NCBI GenBank assembly: GCA_022601155.1
Contig: JAHZJA010000556.1
Span: forward strand, 1 to 46,615
Length of the DNA: 46,615 nucleotides
Origin: Deltaproteobacteria bacterium
Lineage (GTDB): Bacteria; Myxococcota_A; Polyangia; Nannocystales; Nannocystaceae
Direction of reading: 5' to 3'
This document shows positions 1 through 8,034 of the stretch, piece by piece (positions within the stretch are counted from its first letter, which is position 1; every line of letters begins with the position of its first letter). Made by a program: the position numbers and the translations under genes. The notes beneath the pieces were generated by a model that was not told the origin of the DNA, searched no databases, and saw only the letters and a program-made list of their open reading frames with translations.

Positions 1-2
1 AG

Positions 3-827
3 GGTCAGATCGACTGGTCGAAGGACTTCTTCGGCGGCAACACGTTCCTCACCGTCTCGGGCCAGCTCAACGGCGAGGCCTTCGCCCTGGGTATGTCCGA
101 CATCTACACGTTCGGCCCCACCTTCCGCGCCGAGAACTCGCACACCACCCGGCACGCCTCCGAGTTTTGGATGATCGAGCCGGAGATGGCCTTCCACGAC
201 CTCGAGGACAACTGCAACGTCGCCGAGGCGTTCATCAAGCACCTCATCAACACCGTGCTCGAGCGCTGCCCCGGCGACATGGAGTTCTTCGACAAGCGGA
301 TCGACAAGGGCCTCATCGAGCGGCTGCGCGGCGTGGCCGATGCCGACTTCGAGCGAATGACCTACGCCGAGGCGGTCAAGCGCCTCGAAGCCAGCGGCCA
401 GAAGTTCGAGTTCCCCGTGTTCTTCGGCGCCAACCTCCAGGCCGAGCACGAGCGCTACTTGACCGAAGAACTCATCGGCAAGCCGTGCTTCGTCACCGAC
501 TACCCCCGCGAGATCAAGGCGTTCTACATGCGCCGCAACGACGACGACCGCACCGTCGCCGCGATGGATCTGCTGGTGCCCAAGGTCGGAGAGCTCATCG
601 GGGGGTCGCAGCGCGAAGAGCGACACGATGTGCTGAAGGCCGCCATCGAGGAGACCGGGCTGCCCGTGGCGGAGTACCAGTGGTACCTCGATACCCGCCG
701 CTTCGGCACGGTGGAGCACGCCGGGTTTGGGCTCGGGTTCGAGCGGATGGTGATGTACGCGACGGGGATGCAGAACATCCGCGACGTGGTGCCGTTTCCG
801 CGGACGCCCAATAGCTGCACGTTTTGA
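3..827 (+). CDS. asnS: Asparaginyl-tRNA synthetase, C-terminal part (5' end outside window)
   Basis: Class II aaRS motifs: [30 protein letters not shown], and [34 protein letters not shown] at the C-terminus. Frame is open to the window start, so the ORF start at 93 is internal. Confidence 0.97.
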   Translation, partial: GQIDWSKDFFGGNTFLTVSGQLNGEAFALGMSDIYTFGPTFRAENSHTTRHASEFWMIEPEMAFHDLEDNCNVAEAFIKHLINTVLERCPGDMEFFDKRIDKGLIERLRGVADADFERMTYAEAVKRLEASGQKFEFPVFFGANLQAEHERYLTEELIGKPCFVTDYPREIKAFYMRRNDDDRTVAAMDLLVPKVGELIGGSQREERHDVLKAAIEETGLPVAEYQWYLDTRRFGTVEHAGFGLGFERMVMYATGMQNIRDVVPFPRTPNSCTF

Positions 828-926
828 GCCGAGGCGCGGGCGCGAAGCCGCGACAGCGCAAAAGTTCTCTCGATCGGGGTGTCACATCCCCGGTCGGGGC
901 GCCTCCGTCTTGGTGGCCCACTGCCC

Positions 927-2258
927 ATGCCGTCCTCGCGCGCGAGCAATCCCATCGAACAACGTTTGGCCGTGCTTCACGACCAGTGGACGGAATTCGC
1001 GCAGGACGACGATGCCCGAGTCCTGCGGTGGTTGGTCGCCCGTGACGAGGTCCGGATGATCGAGACCTTCGTGGAGGTCGAGGGCCATCAGAAGGCCGGC
1101 TCCACGCCCGATGTGTTCCTCCTGTTTCGCAACCCGTTTGAAAACCCACTCGCCCACGGCTACGTGGTGCGAGAGGAATTGGTAGCGGGGTACGAGCCCA
1201 TGCGGGCGTCCCTGATCGAGGATGGCTTCGACGGCAGCTGGCTTCCGCCCGCGGCGGGGCCACGAGCGACCGATGTGGAGGTCTTGCGAGACACGGGCGC
1301 CTCGTTTCGCGAGCACTATGCCGCTCTTCCCATGGCCCACCTCGTGCTCGTGCTGCTGCCCCAGCACGCCGACGACCCCTCGGCGTGGGTCCAGTGGCTG
1401 GACCGCTGGATCGCGAGTGCCCCTCCGAAGCATCTGCGGATGATCGTGCTCGACGATGTGGACGCACCCATCCTCGACACCGTGGCCGAGCATCCTGCGG
1501 TGACCAGTATCAAGGCCGATCTCGACATGCCGCGCGCCATTCGAGCAATCGTGCAAAAGGCCGGGCACCAAGACAAACCCGGCGGGGCGTACCGGCTGGC
1601 CTACGTCGATCTGGCCCAGGCGGCCGGGCGAGGCGATCTGGTCCGAGCCAAGTCGGCCGCCGACAAGGCGACGGCCGTCGCCATGCGCGAGGGCTGGCAC
1701 TACCTGGTGGTCCCGGCCAAGCTCGCGCTCGCGTCGGCCTACCTCCAGGCCCAGCAGCTCCCCGATGCGATCGCGGCGTGCCGCGAGGCCGACCAAGCCG
1801 GCGCCGCGGCCCACGAGGCGGGGGACGACAACGGCCCACGGCTGCGTCTGCACTCCCAGCTGACGCTGGGCGCCACATTGCTCTCCAGTCGGATGTACCC
1901 GCAGGCGGCGACGGTGTACGAGAACGCGGTGCCCCTGGCCCAGGAGGTCGACCCCGAGCTGCTGTACATGGAGTGCTGGCGGATGGCCGCGTATTGCCAC
2001 GAGGCCGATGCGCAATGGCCTCGTGCCTGGAGCTGCGGCCTGGAGGCGCTGGGGATCGGGCAACACATGGAGCCGACCGCTCGCCGCGGGTCCACCCTGG
2101 CCTACGTCGGTGAGGGCCTGCTCCGAATCACCGCGCGGCGTGACTACGCCTCCCAAGCGCGCACCATCGAGCTGAAGATGGTCGAGTTGCTGGGGACCGA
2201 GGACTGGCGGCCCAAGGGTCCGGCACATCCTCCCTACCCCCCGCCACCCATGGCGTGA
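927..2258 (+). CDS. TPR-like protein of unknown function, convergent with the Rhs/VgrG operon
   Basis: ORF 879..2258; likely start MPSSRASNPIEQ at 927. C-terminal half has helical repeats (AAYLQAQQLPDAIAACREADQAG, MYPQAATVYENAVPLAQEV). Confidence 0.75.
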   Translation: MPSSRASNPIEQRLAVLHDQWTEFAQDDDARVLRWLVARDEVRMIETFVEVEGHQKAGSTPDVFLLFRNPFENPLAHGYVVREELVAGYEPMRASLIEDGFDGSWLPPAAGPRATDVEVLRDTGASFREHYAALPMAHLVLVLLPQHADDPSAWVQWLDRWIASAPPKHLRMIVLDDVDAPILDTVAEHPAVTSIKADLDMPRAIRAIVQKAGHQDKPGGAYRLAYVDLAQAAGRGDLVRAKSAADKATAVAMREGWHYLVVPAKLALASAYLQAQQLPDAIAACREADQAGAAAHEAGDDNGPRLRLHSQLTLGATLLSSRMYPQAATVYENAVPLAQEVDPELLYMECWRMAAYCHEADAQWPRAWSCGLEALGIGQHMEPTARRGSTLAYVGEGLLRITARRDYASQARTIELKMVELLGTEDWRPKGPAHPPYPPPPMA

Positions 2259-2270
2259 CCCCTCCGCCGA

Positions 2271-3914
2271 TCACGGCTCGAGCACGGCACGATCCGCATC
2301 CATGAGGCGTGCCTCCACCAGCGCGCGCAGACCCAGATCTTCGTGCAGACGCCTCACCAAGGGTAGGTAGGCGGGCTCCATACGCCGACCGCTTCTGCGG
2401 CGATGGGTCATCCACGGCAACATCACCGCCGCGAGCGGTGAGAGCTCGGGCGGAGGTTCGGCCAGGAATGCCGCAACGTGGTGCTCGAGCACAGGCTCGA
2501 CCCCCTCCGCCTGCTCGAGCACCGCGAGCGCCAGCGGCACGACACCCGAGGGCGTGATGCCCTGGATGTCGTAGTCCCACGTGCTGAGATCGAGCGCCAG
2601 CGCGACCAGTTGCGAGGGCTCGCGGGCCTCGATCAGCGCCCTCACCAGCGCGTCGGGGGCCACGGCCTCTCGCATCGACATCCACCACCACTTCCACACG
2701 GGATGGGTCTTGCTGGCGCCCGCGCCCCCGATCGTCAACGGCTCATCCACAGGCCCCCGTGGTGACACGCCCACATAGCGCGCCGAGAGTCGGCGGACTC
2801 CGCAGCTGTCGAGCATCGGTGGGTGACACCGTCGCTCGAACAACACCCGCAGGACCCTCTGCTGCGCTGCATTCAACTCCTCGAAGACCGTCTCTTCGTC
2901 TCGGTCCCGCAGCTCGGAGAACGCAGCCCTCACCAGCTGTTCGGCAATGTGATCGGGAAGGGGCCAGTCGATCTCGAGGTCTTCGGGGGCCTCGGTCCCC
3001 TCATCGACCTGGGCCACGAAGGCGTCAGTCAAGACATCGCGGACCCGCGTCGGGTCGACACCGTCGACCAGGGTCAGGGCCTCGGCCGCCATCCCCGCCA
3101 GCGCCCCCTGAAACCACGGCAGCTCCCCGGGCGTGGCTCGTGGCCGACGCATTGCCTCCGACAGCACGTCGACCAGCGGCGTGAGTTCGTCGTGGGCCCC
3201 CGTGTATCCGACCGCGATCGCCAGCCCCTCCCGTTCCCAGGCCTCGAGCGTCGAGCCACGCCGCCATGCCTCACGCAACGCCGCCAGCTCGCCCTCGTGA
3301 CCCGTGCGTCGCGCGTGCACACCGATGGCGATCCACGCCGCCGCGCGCACGAAGACGTCCGGAGCCCGGGTACACTCGATCGTCCGCGCCCGAGCGTCGT
3401 CGGTCCACTCGTCGAGGTACGACAGCACGTACAGCGTCGCGGTCGGCCATCGATCGATCCACGGCACGATACGATCGAGTCGCCGCTGGACGGCATCGTG
3501 GGTGGCCTGGGCCAAGGCCACGTAGCGCGAGCGCGAACCATCCTCGCCATGCGGAATCAGCGGCCCAAAGGCGCTGCCCTGAGGCCTCAGCCCCGCCCAG
3601 CCACGTTCGTGGCCCAGCTCCCCCGCGTGCTCGGCCAGGCTGCCCAGCAGGGCGAATGGAACCTCGCCCTGGGCCCCGTCGTCGAGCATGCGCACCAGGA
3701 GCTCGGGGATGTGCTCGGCCACCGGAAACAGCACATCTTGGTGGTAGGACCCCGCACCGATGCTCGCGGCCGCGATGTAGGGATCGTAGTCGTCTTCGTC
3801 GTGGGGAGCCTGCGCCGTCGCCACCAATGTGGAGAGCTCTTCCCTGCTCCCAAACGCCTCCTCGACCAGCGCCTGCGGAAGGGAAGCCACGTACTCGAGT
3901 GGGTGTTTGGACAT
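2271..3914 (-). CDS. HEAT/ARM-like helical repeat protein; candidate immunity or accessory protein for the Rhs effector
   Basis: 547 aa ORF starting 8 bp after the rhs stop; Ala/Leu-rich helical repeats (FVRAAAWIAIGVHARRTGHEGELAALREAWRRGSTLEAWEREGLAIAVGYTGAHDELTPLVDVL). Confidence 0.75.
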   Translation of the reverse strand: MSKHPLEYVASLPQALVEEAFGSREELSTLVATAQAPHDEDDYDPYIAAASIGAGSYHQDVLFPVAEHIPELLVRMLDDGAQGEVPFALLGSLAEHAGELGHERGWAGLRPQGSAFGPLIPHGEDGSRSRYVALAQATHDAVQRRLDRIVPWIDRWPTATLYVLSYLDEWTDDARARTIECTRAPDVFVRAAAWIAIGVHARRTGHEGELAALREAWRRGSTLEAWEREGLAIAVGYTGAHDELTPLVDVLSEAMRRPRATPGELPWFQGALAGMAAEALTLVDGVDPTRVRDVLTDAFVAQVDEGTEAPEDLEIDWPLPDHIAEQLVRAAFSELRDRDEETVFEELNAAQQRVLRVLFERRCHPPMLDSCGVRRLSARYVGVSPRGPVDEPLTIGGAGASKTHPVWKWWWMSMREAVAPDALVRALIEAREPSQLVALALDLSTWDYDIQGITPSGVVPLALAVLEQAEGVEPVLEHHVAAFLAEPPPELSPLAAVMLPWMTHRRRSGRRMEPAYLPLVRRLHEDLGLRALVEARLMDADRAVLEP

Positions 3915-3921
3915 CGTGGCT

Positions 3922-6900
3922 TCACTTGCAAGGGGTGACCTTGCCGTTGACGGTGAGCTTACCTTTGTCCCACTTCCACAGCTTGTCCTTCTTCCAGTAC
4001 TCCACGGTGGAACTGTGCTTCTTGGAGAACTTCTTCATGGCGTTTTGGCAGTCGGGGCAGGGATTGAGGGGCCCACCACCCACGATCTTCCCGTTGGGTG
4101 CCTTGAACACCCCTCCCTCGGACTTCACCTTCAAGGTGGAGCCCTTGAGCTTGCCGTTGGTGGCAGGGTTGGCCTCGAGCTGCTTGATGAGCTTCTGCTC
4201 GCTGTCCCCCGTGCGGCCCGGAATCGTCTTGGCCTTGGGGTCACTGTAAAACGCCTTACCCCCCCGCGGGCCCGTGACCGGCTCGGTGTTACCCGCAGCA
4301 TCGGTCAACGTCGCCGTCACCTTGTGGAGGCCGAGCGGATCGGTGGCGACCAATGGGTTGAAGACGTACCCGTACAGGTGCCCATCGCCCTCCAGCTCGA
4401 GCGGGTCGGCACTGATATAGCCGCCACCATGTGGATCGTAGTAGCGATAGCGATTGTAGTACAGACCCGTCTCCTGGTCGTGATACTGGCCGAAGAATCG
4501 AAACGGGCACCGATGGATCTGCTCGCTGCCATCGAGCCACTGCCCGCGCAGCCCCAGCCGAGCTCGCCACACCTCCACGCCCGCCGCGTCTAGCATCGCC
4601 TCGGGGGTGCCGATGTGATCGGTGATGACGCTCAGCGCCGCGCGCTCTTCCAGCTGCACTAACAACGCCGCACGGTGGGGTTCGTGGACCCACGAGCGCA
4701 GGTTGCCGGGCTCCCCCTTGGGCTCCCCCTCGGCCGCGACCTCCGTCCACTCGTGGATCGGCAGGTCGCCGTCCCACAGCCAGCGCGTGCGTACGTCACC
4801 GCAGGTCTTGCTCACCCGACGCCCACCCGCATCGTACTCGAAGGTGATCTCGGTGCCATCGGGCCGACACACCTGCACGAGTTCGCCGCGGTCGCTCCAC
4901 GTGTAGCGCCAGCGCGCGCCCCCACCGTGCTCACGGGACACGAGGTTGCCGCGCGCGTCGTATTCGTAGCGCCACCCGTCGTAGGCCACCAGCGCTCCGG
5001 CCGGGTCGTGTCGTCGCGGCCCGCCTGGCCCCGACTCGATCAAGTTCCCCACCACATCCACCACGTGCGGCTGGTAGCTTCCGTCGGGTTCGTGGACCCC
5101 ATGGAGACGGTCGACCTCGTCGTAGGCAAACCGACGCTCGCCGTGAGCCCCGTCGGTGAGACTCAGCAAGCGCAACCCCTTGCCCCACGTGTAGCGCTTG
5201 GCGTGCACGGCCTCATCCGCGCAGCGAACCTCGTGGGACAGCGGACGCTGGAACGCGTCGAACGTGCGCACACCGATCACCGAGCCCGGCAGGCGCGCGG
5301 TCTCGGATAGATCCTGGCCATGGGTGAACTCGGCGGCCCACACCGCCTCGCCCTCAAGCTCCACCTTCACGTGGCGCGGCAGGCTCCTGTCGTTCCAAGC
5401 GATCGACTGCTTCAGACCCAGGCTGGTCTCCACCTCGACCCGGCGCCCATCGGCGTCATATCGCGAGCGAACCCAGTGCTCGCCTTGCGATTGCTCCACC
5501 ACCCGGCCGACCAGATCGTATTCGAACGCAGTGCGGCAGGAGCCGCGTGTCGCCGCGACGATGTCGCCGCCGGGCGCGTACTCGAACGACAGTGCAGTCC
5601 CGTCGTCGTAGTCCGCGCGAGTCATCCGCCCGAACGGATCGTAGGCCCACTTCGATCGTCGGCCGTCTTCGTGCTCGATGCTGTCGACCCGTTGCGCCGC
5701 GTCGAACGCATAGCGACGGCGGTTGCCGCGGAAGTCGATGACCTCGTGCGGCAGGTTGTTGTCGTCGAAGCGCCACCGGTGTCGCTGCCCATGCTCGTTG
5801 CGGATCTCGAGAGGATTGCCCTCGGAGTCGTACTCGAACGAGGCACGGCTCCCCGCCTGCTGCCGAGTCCTCATCAGCTGATGGTTCGAGAAACCGAAGT
5901 CGATCGCGGTGTGCGAGTCGTGAGCGCCCACCAAGTTGCCCTCGGCGTCGTAGGTGTACCGTCGCTGCATCCCGGTGTCGTCTTCGGCGGCGGTCATCTG
6001 CCCCAACAGATCGTGTCTGAACCGCTCCACGCTGCCGTGCCTCCCATGGGTGGAGGTGGCCCGGCCCAGCACGTCGAACTGGTGCTCGATTGCGGTCCCG
6101 TCCGAGAACTCCATGACCTCGACCAGTCCAACTGCGCCGTATCGCATCGTCACCTGCACGCCACCGGGAAGCACGACCGCGGCCAGCCCGTGGGGGCCCC
6201 ATACGTTGCGGGAGATGCTGCCGTCGGCGGCGTGGGTCTCGACCAGTCGCCGGTCGTCGTCGTAGCAGAACATCGATCGTGCTCCGCGGTGGTCGACCAC
6301 ACTCACCAGCTGGTCGGCGTCGTTGTACTCGTAGTGATAGGTGGCGCCGTCGGTCAGCCGCACCATCGTCTCTCGACCACGGTCGTCGCGGGTATGGGTC
6401 GCGACGTTCCCCAGCGGATCGACCGTCCGCAGCAACCTCCCGTCGTCATCGTACTCGGTCACGGTGACGTTGCCCCGAGGGTCGGCCTCCTTCTCCACCA
6501 GGCCCAGCTCGTTCCAGTGGTAGCAGCGCGTGTTTCCTCGGGAGTCTTCCACCCATGTCACTCCGGCATCGAGGTCGTAGCGAAGGGTACGGGCCAGGTA
6601 CCCCCCGTCGCCCCACGTTCGCGTGCAGCGTGACTTGGGCCCCCCGGTCCCGTCCCACTCGAAGTGGAAGGAGTAGCCGTTGCGGTCCTGGTCTCGAGTC
6701 ATCAGGTGATCGCGGTACTGAAACCGCGTGCTCCCCCCCAGCGCGTCGGTCACCGCAACGAGGTCACCGGCCTCCGAGTATTGGTAGGAAACCAGGCGCA
6801 CCTGCTCCGCGGGGCGCTCGGGATCGGGCCCGTACACGCCAACGACTCGGCCCTGTGCGTCGTGCCGCAGCCGGATCCGGTGCCCATTGCTCGACTCCAC

Positions 6901-8028
6901 GGCCACCACTCGTCCCCGCTCGGACACGAACTCGAGCCAACGACCCTGGACGTCGCGGATCGTCGTCAGCCGATGGAAGACCACCCCCAGCGGTCCCGAC
7001 GACCCGGCACCAAACACGAACGTGCGCCCGTCACCACCGCGGTCTTCGAGCCGATAGCGACGATCGGCCCCGACCTTCAGCACCAACATCTCGGCGTCGT
7101 TGCGACACGGCTGGCCGGGCGATGGCCGCTCGAACCCCACCAGCCGCCCGTCGTCCATGCGAACCACGAGCAGCTCGCCCGAGTCCATCACCGCCATGTC
7201 GTAGCTATGGTGCCAGCCATGGCCCAGCGGCCCCACGTAGGTCGACGTGCTGTACCAGACCCGCTCGAGGCGAAACGGCAGCGGCCAGTCGACGTGGATG
7301 TCGACGGCGTCGGTGAAGACCTTGCCCGTCGCGATGTCGACCGGGTGTCCGGTCACCGCACAGATCGCGCGCTTCATCTTGTTGCGCGCGTTGTCACCGA
7401 GCTTGAGCGCATCGGCCAGCTTGTCGGCCCCCTTGCGCGCCTTGGCCGAGATCGCCTTGGCGGCGCGACCGATCGCGCCGTCCCCCTTGGCGAGCCCCTT
7501 GAGCTTCTTGAACGCACCACCCAGCCCCGCCATCACGCCCCTCATCGCCAGCGCCGACAGCGAGATCGTGGGGCCCCCTCCCACGTTGACGGGCGGGCCC
7601 ATGGGAACCGCGAGCACGACCGAAGTCGGCAGACACAACGACTTGGGCGGTGATCCCTTGGCTCGCGGCGGAGCCGGGATCCCGATGTCGCTGCAGCTGA
7701 GCGCGGGCAGCCCCAAGCGGCTCTGCGCATCGCCGTCCGCGGCGACGGTGGAGCTGCCCATGAACACCTCGAACTCGTTCGACGGGGGCTTGACGAAGAT
7801 TCCCCCGATCGGGATGTGCGGAGGAATCATCACCCCGGCCGTGCCCGCCTGGGCTCGCGGCACGCCGTTGACGTTGACGGTCGCGCCGATCCACGGCGCG
7901 TAGTCGGCCGGATCGAGCAGCATGCCGATCGCGGGGTGCGGCACGGGGATCGGCGGAACGGGCCCCGGCGGCTGAATCATGTGGATGTCGATGCCGAGGA
8001 CGGGATCGAAGTGCTTGGCGCCGATCAT
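3922..8028 (-). CDS. PAAR-Rhs polymorphic toxin (T6SS cargo) with C-terminal deaminase-like tip
   Basis: N-terminal PAAR-like/DUF4150 region, VTGHPVDIATGKVFTDAVDI (DUF6531-like), many YD repeats, core end FGQYHDQETGLYYNRYRYYDPHGGGYISADPLELEGDGHLYGYVFNPLVATDPLGL, then a 134-aa variable tip. Confidence 0.95.
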   Translation of the reverse strand: MIGAKHFDPVLGIDIHMIQPPGPVPPIPVPHPAIGMLLDPADYAPWIGATVNVNGVPRAQAGTAGVMIPPHIPIGGIFVKPPSNEFEVFMGSSTVAADGDAQSRLGLPALSCSDIGIPAPPRAKGSPPKSLCLPTSVVLAVPMGPPVNVGGGPTISLSALAMRGVMAGLGGAFKKLKGLAKGDGAIGRAAKAISAKARKGADKLADALKLGDNARNKMKRAICAVTGHPVDIATGKVFTDAVDIHVDWPLPFRLERVWYSTSTYVGPLGHGWHHSYDMAVMDSGELLVVRMDDGRLVGFERPSPGQPCRNDAEMLVLKVGADRRYRLEDRGGDGRTFVFGAGSSGPLGVVFHRLTTIRDVQGRWLEFVSERGRVVAVESSNGHRIRLRHDAQGRVVGVYGPDPERPAEQVRLVSYQYSEAGDLVAVTDALGGSTRFQYRDHLMTRDQDRNGYSFHFEWDGTGGPKSRCTRTWGDGGYLARTLRYDLDAGVTWVEDSRGNTRCYHWNELGLVEKEADPRGNVTVTEYDDDGRLLRTVDPLGNVATHTRDDRGRETMVRLTDGATYHYEYNDADQLVSVVDHRGARSMFCYDDDRRLVETHAADGSISRNVWGPHGLAAVVLPGGVQVTMRYGAVGLVEVMEFSDGTAIEHQFDVLGRATSTHGRHGSVERFRHDLLGQMTAAEDDTGMQRRYTYDAEGNLVGAHDSHTAIDFGFSNHQLMRTRQQAGSRASFEYDSEGNPLEIRNEHGQRHRWRFDDNNLPHEVIDFRGNRRRYAFDAAQRVDSIEHEDGRRSKWAYDPFGRMTRADYDDGTALSFEYAPGGDIVAATRGSCRTAFEYDLVGRVVEQSQGEHWVRSRYDADGRRVEVETSLGLKQSIAWNDRSLPRHVKVELEGEAVWAAEFTHGQDLSETARLPGSVIGVRTFDAFQRPLSHEVRCADEAVHAKRYTWGKGLRLLSLTDGAHGERRFAYDEVDRLHGVHEPDGSYQPHVVDVVGNLIESGPGGPRRHDPAGALVAYDGWRYEYDARGNLVSREHGGGARWRYTWSDRGELVQVCRPDGTEITFEYDAGGRRVSKTCGDVRTRWLWDGDLPIHEWTEVAAEGEPKGEPGNLRSWVHEPHRAALLVQLEERAALSVITDHIGTPEAMLDAAGVEVWRARLGLRGQWLDGSEQIHRCPFRFFGQYHDQETGLYYNRYRYYDPHGGGYISADPLELEGDGHLYGYVFNPLVATDPLGLHKVTATLTDAAGNTEPVTGPRGGKAFYSDPKAKTIPGRTGDSEQKLIKQLEANPATNGKLKGSTLKVKSEGGVFKAPNGKIVGGGPLNPCPDCQNAMKKFSKKHSSTVEYWKKDKLWKWDKGKLTVNGKVTPCK

Positions 8029-8034
8029 GGTGCC

